From the NCBI GenBank assembly GCA_028704975.1, contig JAQWEK010000003.1, positions 1 through 46,399 of the forward strand: DNA of 46,399 bases, in the 5' to 3' direction. Origin of the DNA: Bacteroidales bacterium (GTDB taxonomy: Bacteria > Bacteroidota > Bacteroidia > Bacteroidales > UBA932). Made by a program: the position numbers and the translations under genes. A model generated the notes under the pieces. That model had not been told where the DNA came from. It ran no database searches and saw only the letters and a program-made list of their open reading frames with translations. Below are positions 25,648 to 34,490 of the stretch, piece by piece; the first letter of the stretch is position 1, and every line of letters begins with the position of its first letter.

Positions 25648-26601
25648 ATGATGGATATTGCATTATTTGGAAGAAACGTTGGAAAAGAGAGTTTTCCGGA
25701 ACTCGGATTGTTGTTTCAGAGATTAAAATCGGATGCCCGCATAAGACTTGCGTTTTATAAGCCGTTTTACAATTATCTGATTGACAGCATTAAACAGACG
25801 GAAGCAAAGATATCCGGAAGTTTTGCTATACTTAATGCTGTTGAAGGTGCAGATTTATTTACGGGAGCAGATGATATTCCCTCCGGCACTGAACTTTTTC
25901 TCTCTCTGGGAGGTGACGGCACATTTTTAAACGGTGTTGCTCTGGTAAGAGACAGGAACATTCCAATAGCGGGTATCAATTTTGGGCATCTCGGATTTTT
26001 GACAACGGCAAGTGTTGCAGATAAAAACACGGAGACGGATGTCTTGCTCGGAAATGAGTGGATTGATAAGTTATTGAACAGGGAATTCACTACGGAAAAG
26101 AGGAGTTTGTTAAAGATGGATTTTGAACATACCCCGGCAGATTTTTATCCCTGTGCTCTAAATGAAATTTCAATTCAGCGCAACGGAACGGCGATGCTGG
26201 ATTTGGAAATATCCGTCAACGGTACAAATCTGCCGCGTTATCCCGCTGACGGTGTTGTAGTTAGCACGGCAACCGGTTCTACCGCATATGCGCTAAGCGT
26301 TGGCGGTCCTATAGTTATGCCTCAGTCAAATGTATTGCTGATAGTCCCAATTGCGCCGCACAACCTTAACATCAGACCGCTTGTTGTACCGGATACCTCC
26401 ATAATAGGAGTATCCTTCAGCGGCCGCAATAAAGATGCTCTTGTATCTGCAGACAACAGATTTTTTCACATCCCGACAGATTCCAAAATTAAAATTTCCA
26501 AAGGGACGAATTCTGTCAATATGGTTTCCATGGATAATAATTTCATTAAGGCTCTTAATGAGAAATTATTCTGGGGGGCAGATAAGCGCAATCTTAAATA
26601 G
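25648..26601 (+). CDS. nadK: NAD kinase
   Basis: ATP-dependent kinase making NADP+ from NAD+, 317 residues from the ATG at 25648. The ORF goes back to an ATG at 25615, but family members begin at the IALFGRN strand, so MMDIALFGRNVGKESF is the likely start. The catalytic loop is LFLSLGGDGTFLNGVAL (GGDG), then INFGHLGFLTTA; the NAD-binding region is PADGVVVSTATGSTAYALS, followed by GGPIVMPQ and LLIVPIAPHNLNIRPLVVP. All are intact. It is first of the nadK-uppS-bamA-ompH-ompH run, and uppS follows 66 bp later behind its own -7 box. Confidence 0.94.
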   Translation: MMDIALFGRNVGKESFPELGLLFQRLKSDARIRLAFYKPFYNYLIDSIKQTEAKISGSFAILNAVEGADLFTGADDIPSGTELFLSLGGDGTFLNGVALVRDRNIPIAGINFGHLGFLTTASVADKNTETDVLLGNEWIDKLLNREFTTEKRSLLKMDFEHTPADFYPCALNEISIQRNGTAMLDLEISVNGTNLPRYPADGVVVSTATGSTAYALSVGGPIVMPQSNVLLIVPIAPHNLNIRPLVVPDTSIIGVSFSGRNKDALVSADNRFFHIPTDSKIKISKGTNSVNMVSMDNNFIKALNEKLFWGADKRNLK

Positions 26602-26639
26602 GCTTAACATGAGGAGCTTTTATACATTGATAATTTTGT

Positions 26640-26647
26640 TATCTTTG
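26640..26647 (+). promoter_or_regulatory. -7 box TATCTTTG for uppS-bamA
   Basis: An exact TAnnTTTG match 20 nt before the uppS ATG; the context TATCTTTGCC is the same as in other boxes of this window. Confidence 0.6.
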
Positions 26648-26667
26648 CCCCTCACAAAATCAGAGTA

Positions 26668-27363
26668 ATGACACAAGAAAATAAATTGCCAAAGCATGTT
26701 ACTATCATTATGGATGGCAACGGACGTTGGGCAAAGCAGAGAGGAAAAGAGAGAATAGATGGCCACAAAGAAGGAGTGGAGAGCGTGCGCGCATGCTGCG
26801 AGCTGGCGGTAGAACTTGGAATACAATATCTTAGTGTCTTTGCCTTTTCAGAGGAGAACTGGGGCAGACCTCAAGATGAGATAGAGGGGTTGTGGAAAAT
26901 AATGCTTAAGGCCATTACCGCAGAGACTCCAACTTTTATGAAAAATAATGTTCGATTTAGGGTTATCGGAAATTTTTCCAGGCTTTCTAAGTCCCTTGTA
27001 AAAGAGATAGATGACTGTATGGCTCTTACTGCCGGCAACACCGGAACCAGTTTGGTTGTGATGCTTAGCTACAGTGGTAAATGGGATATTGTCCAGGCGC
27101 TTAATAAGTTTATGAGCAAGCATCCCGGTGAGCAGATTACAGAAGAAACTGTCGGGAGCTATCTGAGCACTGCGGATATACCTGATCCGGATCTGCTTAT
27201 CCGCACAAGCGGAGAGCAGAGGATTAGCAACTATATGCTTTGGCAGACCGCTTACACTGAGTATTACTTTACGGATGTTCTTTGGCCCGATTTTCGCAAA
27301 ACTCAGTTCCGGCAAGCTTTAGACGCCTACTCTAAGAGGGAGAGAAGATACGGAAAAGTTTAA
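26668..27363 (+). CDS. uppS: Isoprenyl transferase (undecaprenyl diphosphate synthase)
   Basis: cis-Prenyltransferase adding isopentenyl units to farnesyl diphosphate to make the C55 carrier for peptidoglycan and O-antigen, 231 residues. The substrate-phosphate loop is VTIIMDGNGRWAKQRG with the catalytic Asp, then GHKEGVESVRACCE; the later signature is DLLIRTSGEQRISNYMLWQT, followed by YTEYYFTDVLWPDF. It is a complete, standard member. bamA starts 16 bp downstream, so the carrier lipid gene and the outer membrane assembly gene are co-transcribed, as is usual in the phylum. Confidence 0.96.
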   Translation: MTQENKLPKHVTIIMDGNGRWAKQRGKERIDGHKEGVESVRACCELAVELGIQYLSVFAFSEENWGRPQDEIEGLWKIMLKAITAETPTFMKNNVRFRVIGNFSRLSKSLVKEIDDCMALTAGNTGTSLVVMLSYSGKWDIVQALNKFMSKHPGEQITEETVGSYLSTADIPDPDLLIRTSGEQRISNYMLWQTAYTEYYFTDVLWPDFRKTQFRQALDAYSKRERRYGKV

Positions 27364-27379
27364 AAATTAACTGCTGTAC

Positions 27380-29878
27380 ATGAAACTACTAAAAGCTTTT
27401 TTATTGTTGGCATTAGCCATTTTTCCTATTTCCCTTGCGGCGCAGGAAGTTGACTATGATAATCCCAAAACCTACATCATCGGAAACATAAAAGTTTCCG
27501 GCATCAAATATCTGAGCGAGGATCAGATTATCTCATTTACAGGACTTTCCAAGGGAGACAAAATTACCATTCCTGGCACCGATGTTTCAGATATTCTAAA
27601 AAGAATCTGGGCCCAGAGATATTTTTCAGATGCGGGTCTGTATATAGATTCAATTGGGAAAAATGACACCATTACTTTAGGTATTCATCTGGTTGAACGC
27701 CCAAGGGTTTCGCGCTGGATTTTTGAGGGAGTTCGCAGCGGTCAAAGATCTGATTTGGATGAGAGACTGAAACTTAAAAAAGGTTCAGAACTTTCAGACT
27801 ATATAATCAAGTCATCCACGGATATCATCAAAAGATATTATGCAGAGAAGGGATTCCTAAAATGCTCTGTAAAACTTACTCAGGAAAATGATACTGTGAT
27901 CAACAATGCGGTAAGAGTAACTTTTCATATAGACAGGGGGCCGAGAGTAAAAATTCAAAAAATAACTTTTTCCGGAAATACGGCAATCGGAGACTGGAAG
28001 TTGATGAAGTCCATGAAGAAGACAAGGGATAAACGCCTTTTTAACTTCTTCAAATCCAAGAAGTTTAATGAAAAAGAATTTAAGACGGACAAGAACAGTC
28101 TGATATCCACATTTAATGAGCAGGGATATAGAGATGCCAGAATCCTCAAAGATACTATGTATTATATTTCTCCCGACAGATTGCAAATTGATTTTAAATT
28201 TGACCAGGGAGACAAGTATCATTTCAGAAATATTACATGGACGGGAAACAGCGTCTACTCTGCTGAACAGTTGAACTCTGTGCTTAGGATTAAGAAGGGT
28301 GATATATATGACCTTGTTACAATGGACAAGCGTCTGAACGGAGATCCTAAACAGCAAGATGCCGATGTTAAAAAACTCTATACCGACAACGGTTATCTAT
28401 TTTTTAATATCATGCCTGTGGAGAAAAATATTGAGAGCGATTCCGTTGATGTTGAGATGAGAATTTATGAAGGCAAACAGGCAACGTTCAGCAGAATTAT
28501 TATAAACGGCAATAATATCACTGCAGAAAAAATTGCAAGGCGCGCTCTATTTACAAAGCCCGGCTATCTTTTCTCACAGTCTGATTTTGAGAGATCCATA
28601 AGGGAAATTGCTTCCATAGGACACTTCAATCCGGAGACGGCTGCTTCTGAAAAAGGTTACAGTTTGATTCCTAATCAGAATAACAGCACGGTAGATATTG
28701 CGTATAATTTGGAGGAGAAACCAAACAGTCAGTTGGAGCTTTCCGGAGGTTGGGGCGGCAATACATTTGTAGGAACATTGGGAGTAAGCTTTAACAACTT
28801 TGCAATAAAGAGAATATTTAAGAAACACGCTTGGAGACCGGTTCCTCTTGGAGACGGACAAAGTTTGTCCATCAGGTTCCAGACTAGCGGAACGTATTAT
28901 ACCGCTTTGTCAGCCAGCTTTGTAGAGCCTTGGCTATTTGGGACCAAGCCAACATCGCTTAGCATTTCCACGTACTTTACAAGACAGACTAATTCCTCTT
29001 ATTATTATCAGAATTCAGATGAATACATGGAGGTGTTTGGCGCGTCTGTAGGGTTGGGAACACGTCTGTCATGGCCTGATAATTATTTTGTTCTTTATCA
29101 TTCATTGAGCTGGCAGACTTATAAATTGCACAATTGGAATTACAACTTTTTGTTTGATACGGGATTCTCACATAATTTCAGTTATACATTAACGCTGGAG
29201 AGAAACTCTACCGACCAACCGATTTACCCGAGGTCAGGCTCGGATTTTGCTGCCAGCGTGCAACTTACCCCTCCTTACTCTATGTTCAGACATAAATCAA
29301 ATGAGGATTACAAGAAGGAATCAGATCAGGACAGATACAGATGGATAGAGTATCACAAGTGGACTTTTAAGGGTGATGTTTATTTGAAACTGATTGGCAA
29401 TCTTGTTTTGAGGACGGCTGCAAACTGGGGATATTTAGGTTATTATAAGAAAGCGTTGTATTCTCCTTTTGAGGGATTTGAAGTTGGTGGTGACGGAATG
29501 AGCGGGTATAATACGTATGGTTCTGATATCATTGGACTTAGAGGGTATCCCAACTATTCTTTGACCCCCATAAGGCAAAATGCCTATGTCGGCCACGTAT
29601 ACGATAAATTTACAGTTGAAATGAGATACCCTGTTGTATTACAGCCTCAGTCAACAATTTACGCACTTGTATTTATGGAGGGAGGTAATTGCTGGGAGAA
29701 TATTTCTGACTTTAATCCGTTCCAAATTAAGAGGTCAATGGGTGTTGGTGTAAGAGTGATGCTTCCGGTTGTCGGAATGCTTGGAGTAGATTGGGGTTAT
29801 GGATTTGATCCGGTGCCTAATGAGAATCAAAAGAGGGGTGGCAGTCAATTCCATTTCTTGATAGGACAACAGTTCTAG
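27380..29878 (+). CDS. bamA: Outer membrane protein assembly factor BamA
   Basis: Central Omp85-family pore of the beta-barrel assembly machinery, 832 residues. A signal peptide (FLLLALAIFPISLAAQE) precedes POTRA domains over about residues 30-430, recognisable from KTYIIGNIKVSGIKYLSEDQ, VKIQKITFSGNTAIGDWKLM, KYHFRNITWTGNSVYSAEQL and KQATFSRIIINGNNITAEKI. The C-terminal barrel begins near SQLELSGGWGGNTFVGTLGV. The L6 signature is DIIGLRGYPNYSLTP (VRGF-type, here LRGY), and the chain ends in FHFLIGQQF with the terminal Phe needed for assembly. Two Skp/OmpH genes follow, a standard chaperone-machine cluster; BamD is encoded at 16.1 kb. Confidence 0.95.
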   Translation: MKLLKAFLLLALAIFPISLAAQEVDYDNPKTYIIGNIKVSGIKYLSEDQIISFTGLSKGDKITIPGTDVSDILKRIWAQRYFSDAGLYIDSIGKNDTITLGIHLVERPRVSRWIFEGVRSGQRSDLDERLKLKKGSELSDYIIKSSTDIIKRYYAEKGFLKCSVKLTQENDTVINNAVRVTFHIDRGPRVKIQKITFSGNTAIGDWKLMKSMKKTRDKRLFNFFKSKKFNEKEFKTDKNSLISTFNEQGYRDARILKDTMYYISPDRLQIDFKFDQGDKYHFRNITWTGNSVYSAEQLNSVLRIKKGDIYDLVTMDKRLNGDPKQQDADVKKLYTDNGYLFFNIMPVEKNIESDSVDVEMRIYEGKQATFSRIIINGNNITAEKIARRALFTKPGYLFSQSDFERSIREIASIGHFNPETAASEKGYSLIPNQNNSTVDIAYNLEEKPNSQLELSGGWGGNTFVGTLGVSFNNFAIKRIFKKHAWRPVPLGDGQSLSIRFQTSGTYYTALSASFVEPWLFGTKPTSLSISTYFTRQTNSSYYYQNSDEYMEVFGASVGLGTRLSWPDNYFVLYHSLSWQTYKLHNWNYNFLFDTGFSHNFSYTLTLERNSTDQPIYPRSGSDFAASVQLTPPYSMFRHKSNEDYKKESDQDRYRWIEYHKWTFKGDVYLKLIGNLVLRTAANWGYLGYYKKALYSPFEGFEVGGDGMSGYNTYGSDIIGLRGYPNYSLTPIRQNAYVGHVYDKFTVEMRYPVVLQPQSTIYALVFMEGGNCWENISDFNPFQIKRSMGVGVRVMLPVVGMLGVDWGYGFDPVPNENQKRGGSQFHFLIGQQF

Positions 29879-29963
29879 GTGATTTAAAGATGGTTCTGAC
29901 ATGTGGAGAACTATGTTTTAAATGATAATAAACATAAATAGTTTTAATGTTGGAGGAACTTTT

Positions 29964-30557
29964 ATGAAAAAATTAATATCAATTGCGGCTCTAACTGTTT
30001 TTTGCGCAATGCCGCTTTGCGCTCAGTCAAATAAGGTTTATGTAAAGAAGGGTGTTATTAATCCCAAGGTTATTACCTCACAAACTGAACCTGTTGCAAA
30101 GGCCCGGAAAACCGGATATGTAAACACAGAAACAATTTTGGAGGCGCTGCCGGAGTACAAAGTTGCAAAGGAAAAACTTGAGACGCTTAACAAGCAGTAT
30201 AAAGCAAAGGTTGATAATGAATATGCGGCAATTGAGAAACTTTACAATTCTTACCAGCAGCAGAAATCTGCTCTGAATGCTGCTCAGAGACAAATAAAAG
30301 AGAATGAGATAATTCAAAACGAGAAAGCAGCAAAAGATTTGCAGAAATCTTATTTTGGACAAGATGGTACGATGCAGAAGAAATCCGATGAACTTCTGGG
30401 GCCGATAAGGGATAAAGTTCAAAAGGCTATTAATGAAGTAGCGACAGATGGAGATTTTATGATTATCTTTGACGTCTCTGCTTTGAAGGGAGTTGTTTAT
30501 ACAAATGCGGAGAGTGACTTGAGCAGCGTTGTGATAAATAAGCTTAATGCTCGGTAA
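29964..30557 (+). CDS. OmpH/Skp-family periplasmic chaperone (first copy)
   Basis: Skp/OmpH-type chaperone for outer membrane proteins, 197 residues from the ATG at 29964. The ORF starts at 29922, but MKKLISIAALTVFCAMPLCAQ is a clear signal peptide and GGAGG stands just ahead. After a short basic spacer comes the family strand TGYVNTETILEALPEYKVAK, then a long coiled coil (KLYNSYQQQKSALNAAQRQI) and the closing DFMIIFDVSALKGVVYTNAE. It follows bamA by 85 bp and precedes a second OmpH gene. Confidence 0.9.
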   Translation: MKKLISIAALTVFCAMPLCAQSNKVYVKKGVINPKVITSQTEPVAKARKTGYVNTETILEALPEYKVAKEKLETLNKQYKAKVDNEYAAIEKLYNSYQQQKSALNAAQRQIKENEIIQNEKAAKDLQKSYFGQDGTMQKKSDELLGPIRDKVQKAINEVATDGDFMIIFDVSALKGVVYTNAESDLSSVVINKLNAR

Positions 30558-30634
30558 AATATTGATTGTAAATATATTGAGAGCTACAAAGACAATGAAT
30601 TCAGAAGACAAATAAATAAATAATTTTAAATAAC

Positions 30635-31228
30635 ATGAAGAAATTTTTAACACTGCTGACAGTTGCTTTTGCCGTTCTTGCGGTTACCATGGTTCCCGGA
30701 AAGGCATCAGCGCAATCATTTAAGTTTGGCCACATTAATTCTCAGTTGCTTGTAGCTCTTATGCCGGAGAGAGATTCTGCCGTTGTAAAGATGCAGAAGT
30801 ATCAGAATGATTTGGAAGATACTTTTAACGGAATGCAGAATGACTTTAATACAAAGGCAAAAGCTTATCAAGACAACAAAGGAAAGTGGAGTCAACCTAT
30901 ATTAGACGCTAAAACACAGGAATTGAATGATTTACAGCAACGTTTGCAGCAGTTCATCGATACGGCTCAGAAAGATTTGAGCAATCGTAATGAGACTTTG
31001 ATGGGACCTGTTGCGGAGAAGGCTCAGGCTGCTATTGACAAGGTTTCAAAGGCTCACGGATTCACTTATATATTTGATACTTCCGTAGGTGCAATAATTT
31101 ATCTTAATGAGGCCCAGAGCGAGGATATCCTTCCTCTTTGCAAGGCGGAACTGAAGATTCCTGCAAGCAAGACAAAACCAACTCAGTTTGGTCAGCAGGC
31201 TGCAGATACAAAATCTGCTGCCAAATAG
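30635..31228 (+). CDS. OmpH/Skp-family periplasmic chaperone (second copy)
   Basis: Second Skp/OmpH protein, 197 residues, with signal peptide ending near GKASAQS. The mature part starts FKFGHINSQLLVALMPERDS, followed by the coiled-coil tentacle (MQKYQNDLEDTFNGMQNDFN) and closing HGFTYIFDTSVGAIIYLNEA. It is diverged from the first copy in sequence but alike in layout. A strong terminator comes about 20 bp after the stop, so this is the end of the nadK/uppS/bamA run. murI, often next in this phylum, is not here. Confidence 0.9.
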   Translation: MKKFLTLLTVAFAVLAVTMVPGKASAQSFKFGHINSQLLVALMPERDSAVVKMQKYQNDLEDTFNGMQNDFNTKAKAYQDNKGKWSQPILDAKTQELNDLQQRLQQFIDTAQKDLSNRNETLMGPVAEKAQAAIDKVSKAHGFTYIFDTSVGAIIYLNEAQSEDILPLCKAELKIPASKTKPTQFGQQAADTKSAAK

Positions 31229-31247
31229 GTAAGGAAAATGATATTTA

Positions 31248-31278
31248 AAGGGCGTCCAAACGAGGACGTCCTTTTTTT
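31248..31278 (+). terminator. Intrinsic terminator after the bamA-ompH run
   Basis: AAAGGGCGTCC and GGACGTCCTTT pair as an 11-bp stem (one G-U) around a 6-nt loop, followed by a T-tract. Confidence 0.9.
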
Positions 31279-31362
31279 GTTTTATTGCAATTAGCTGTTA
31301 ATCAAATCTGTAAGCAGATTGTTGAGAATCCTTGATTTTTGTAACATATTTGTTTTATTTTT

Positions 31363-31394
31363 CTTGTAATCTATTATTAAAATATCTATATTTG
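31363..31394 (+). promoter_or_regulatory. Promoter TTG-N21-TATATTTG of korA
   Basis: TTG at 31363-31365 and TATATTTG at 31387-31394 are 21 bp apart, fitting the Bacteroidota primary promoter. The predicted leader before korA is about 70 nt, longer than for most genes here. Confidence 0.7.
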
Positions 31395-31468
31395 TCAATC
31401 CCGTGCAGAGGGGGAAAACGAAGAGAATTTTCTTGATATAATATAATTTTAGATTTTAAATAAAAGAT

Positions 31469-33301
31469 ATGGAACACAAGGTAATAGATGCACAAGATGT
31501 AGTCATCAGATTCACAGGTGATTCCGGCGACGGCATGCAGCTTACAGGTACTCTGTTTGCAGATGCTTCCGCTCTATACGGGAATGAGATCTCAACATTC
31601 CCCGATTATCCTGCTGAAATCCGCGCTCCACAAGGAACTGTGTCCGGAGTTTCTGGTTTTCAAGTGCATGTCGGACAGGCAAATGTAAAAACACCAGGTG
31701 ATTTGGCAGATGTACTGGTATCAATGAATCCGGCCGCTTTGATGGCAAACGCTAAGTTTGCAAAACCGGGTGGAAGCATTATCCTGGACCAGGATTCTTT
31801 TGATGAGCAGGGTTTGGAGAAGGCCGGATTTAAGACAATGGATCCTGTAAAGGAGTTACAGCTAGAAGATTACAATGTAATCTGGGCTCCCATTACTTCT
31901 CTTACAAAGGAGAGCCTTAAGGATAGCGGACTAGATCCAAAGTCAATTGTAAGATGCAAAAACATCTTTACACTGGGTATGTGCTACTTTATGTTCAGCC
32001 GTCCTCTTAATTTTACAGAGGACTATTTGAAGAAAAAGTTTGCAAAGAAGCCGGACCTGATTGCCCCTAATATTAAGGTACTTAATGACGGTTACAATTA
32101 TGCTCACAATACTCACGCAATTGGTAATACTTACACTATTGAGCCGGCAAAACTTGAGCCGGGAACTTACAGAAGCATAAGCGGAAACCAGGCAACCGCA
32201 TGGGGTCTTATGGCAGCTTCTGAAAAATCGGGAAGACCTTTATTTGCAGGTTCCTATCCTATCACTCCCGCCACTGCAATTCTAGAGGAACTTGCCGTTC
32301 ATAAAGAGCTTGGAGTTGTAACAATGCAGTGCGAAGATGAGATTGCGGGTATTTGTACTTCAATTGGAGCAGCTTACGCGGGCAGCATGGCCGTTACAAC
32401 AACTTCCGGTCCCGGACTTTCTTTAAAGTCTGAGGCTATGGGACTTGCATGTATGACAGAGCTCCCTCTTGTTATTGTTGATGTTCAGAGAAGCGGTCCT
32501 TCTACCGGTATTCCTACAAAAACCGAGCAGACGGATTTGGATCAGGCTCTTTATGGAAGAAACGGCGAGTGCCCAATTATGGTTATGTGCGCGCGCACTC
32601 CGTCTGACTGTTTTAGAGCAGCTTACTACGCGGGTAAATTTGCAATGGAACATATGATGCCGGTAATTTTCTTGTCAGAAGGCTATCTTGGAAATGGCAA
32701 TGAGCCTTGGAAGATCCCCTCTATGAAAGATTATCCGGACATTAAACCTCCTATCGTTACAAAGTGCGATGGCAAGTTCAAACCTTATGAGAGAGATCCA
32801 AAAACTTTTGTAAGAAACTGGGCTCTTCCGGGAACTCCGGGACTCGAGCACAGAGTAGGCGGCTTGGAGAAATCTCCTGCAGGCCCGCTGTCATCTGATC
32901 CTGAGAACCATGCAAGAATGGTTGCTGCACGTGCCGCTAAGGTCGCTGTCATGGCAGATTTCATTCCTGCCTTGGAAACTATCGGTGAGAAAGAGGGTGA
33001 CATTCTTTTAGTTGGTTTTGGCGGAACATTTGGACATTTGTATACAGCTACTACTCAATTGCTTAAAGAGGGTAAGAAAGTAGGCTTTGCAGAGTTTGAT
33101 TATATCAATCCGCTTCCAAAAAATACTGCCGAGGTATTTAAGAAGTTTAAGAAGATTCTTGTATGCGAACTTAACTGTGGACAATTTGCAGATTATCTGC
33201 GCGCAAAACTTCCGCAGTTTAAGTATGAGCAATTCAATAAAGTTGAGGGACAACCATTTATGGTTCATGAGATTGTAGAGGCTGTTAAGAATCTTAAATA
33301 A
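31469..33301 (+). CDS. korA: 2-oxoglutarate (2-oxoacid):ferredoxin oxidoreductase, alpha subunit with fused gamma domain
   Basis: Large subunit of a thiamine-diphosphate 2-oxoacid:acceptor oxidoreductase, 610 residues, cytoplasmic. The N-terminal third (about 1-190) is the gamma domain, starting VVIRFTGDSGDGMQLTGTLF and with STFPDYPAEIRAPQGTVSG. The rest is the alpha (pyrimidine-binding) domain: SISGNQATAWGLMAASEKSG, GSYPITPATAILEELAVHKE, QCEDEIAGICTSIGAAYAGS, then domain II ending VCELNCGQFADYLRA. This gamma-alpha fusion is the usual KorA form in Bacteroidota. The enzyme converts 2-oxoglutarate to succinyl-CoA with reduced ferredoxin, or runs in reverse; other 2-oxoacids are possible. korB follows 12 bp later. 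gdhA next door supplies 2-oxoglutarate. Confidence 0.92.
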   Translation: MEHKVIDAQDVVIRFTGDSGDGMQLTGTLFADASALYGNEISTFPDYPAEIRAPQGTVSGVSGFQVHVGQANVKTPGDLADVLVSMNPAALMANAKFAKPGGSIILDQDSFDEQGLEKAGFKTMDPVKELQLEDYNVIWAPITSLTKESLKDSGLDPKSIVRCKNIFTLGMCYFMFSRPLNFTEDYLKKKFAKKPDLIAPNIKVLNDGYNYAHNTHAIGNTYTIEPAKLEPGTYRSISGNQATAWGLMAASEKSGRPLFAGSYPITPATAILEELAVHKELGVVTMQCEDEIAGICTSIGAAYAGSMAVTTTSGPGLSLKSEAMGLACMTELPLVIVDVQRSGPSTGIPTKTEQTDLDQALYGRNGECPIMVMCARTPSDCFRAAYYAGKFAMEHMMPVIFLSEGYLGNGNEPWKIPSMKDYPDIKPPIVTKCDGKFKPYERDPKTFVRNWALPGTPGLEHRVGGLEKSPAGPLSSDPENHARMVAARAAKVAVMADFIPALETIGEKEGDILLVGFGGTFGHLYTATTQLLKEGKKVGFAEFDYINPLPKNTAEVFKKFKKILVCELNCGQFADYLRAKLPQFKYEQFNKVEGQPFMVHEIVEAVKNLK

Positions 33302-33313
33302 GGAGGATTTGAT

Positions 33314-34330
33314 ATGAAATATACACAACAAGATTTTAAAAGTGATCAAATAGTTAAGTGGTGCCCGGGTTGCGGAGACCACGCGGTTCTTGCATCTGTT
33401 TTGAGGGCAATGCCTGAGGTTTGCGAGGCCAGGGGATACAGCAAGGAACAGTTTGTATTTGTTTCAGGCATAGGTTGTTCCAGCCGATTCCCTTATTACA
33501 TGAATACTTATGGATTCCACGGAATTCACGGAAGAGCTTCTGCTCTTGCAACCGGAATTAAAGTTGCCAATCCTCATCTTTCCGTTTGGCAGATGACCGG
33601 AGACGGAGATGCTCTTGCAATAGGAGGAAACCACTTTATTCATGCAATCAGAAGAAATATTGATACTAATATTATTCTGTTTAACAATAGAATATACGGA
33701 TTAACAAAGGGACAGTACTCTCCAACTTCCAAATACGGAATGGTTACAAAGACTTCTCCTTACGGTACAATCGAGTATCCTTTTAATCCCGGCGAACTTG
33801 TACTTGGAGCAAGAGGAACCTTCTTTGCAAGAAGTTTGGATTCAGAAATGGCTCTTAATCAAGAGATTATGGTTAGAGCGGCTTTACATGACGGAACTTC
33901 TGTTATTGAGATGCTTGTTAACTGTATGATTTACAATAACGGAACTCATAAGGATATTTCTGATAGAGAGGTCCGTGCAGACAGAACAATTATTCTTAAG
34001 GATGGCGAGCCTATGATTTTTGGCAAGAACAAGGATAAGGGTATCATCCTTGACGGCTTAAAGCTTAAGGTTGTTAAACTTGGAGAGAATGGTATTACTG
34101 AGAAAGACATTCTTGTACACAACTCTAAGGATGATAATTTTGGAATCCATAGCATGCTGGTAGACATGAAATACCCGGAATATCCTGTAGCTCTTGGCGT
34201 TATAAGAGATGTGGCAGATAAGACGTATGATGACAGCGTTTACGCTCAGATTGATCAGGTTAAGTCCAAGGCTAAAATTAAATGTATGGATGACCTTCTT
34301 CACAGCGGAGCAACTTGGGTTGTGAAATAA
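33314..34330 (+). CDS. korB: 2-oxoglutarate (2-oxoacid):ferredoxin oxidoreductase, beta subunit
   Basis: Thiamine-diphosphate-binding partner of KorA, 338 residues. It begins IVKWCPGCGDHAVLASVLRA, with the cofactor-contact CPGCG loop; then VSGIGCSSRFPYYMNTYGFH, and the metal-binding GDG-N motif in WQMTGDGDALAIGGNHFIHA and LFNNRIYGLTKGQYSPTSKY. As in other two-subunit Kor enzymes no separate ferredoxin subunit gene is present; whether the beta chain carries a 4Fe-4S cluster cannot be settled from the few cysteines visible. Co-transcribed with korA. Confidence 0.93.
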   Translation: MKYTQQDFKSDQIVKWCPGCGDHAVLASVLRAMPEVCEARGYSKEQFVFVSGIGCSSRFPYYMNTYGFHGIHGRASALATGIKVANPHLSVWQMTGDGDALAIGGNHFIHAIRRNIDTNIILFNNRIYGLTKGQYSPTSKYGMVTKTSPYGTIEYPFNPGELVLGARGTFFARSLDSEMALNQEIMVRAALHDGTSVIEMLVNCMIYNNGTHKDISDREVRADRTIILKDGEPMIFGKNKDKGIILDGLKLKVVKLGENGITEKDILVHNSKDDNFGIHSMLVDMKYPEYPVALGVIRDVADKTYDDSVYAQIDQVKSKAKIKCMDDLLHSGATWVVK

Positions 34331-34490
34331 GTTTTGGCTTAAGAGCGTATCGTATAAAAAAAAGTTATAAATTAGCATACTTTTTGGAATCTGGCAGAAA
34401 ATTTGATTGCAAAATCTGTCGTGATTTGAAAAATTTTAAGAATAAATTTTTTTATTTAACATAGTTTTAACATTAAAAATTCATAATTAT

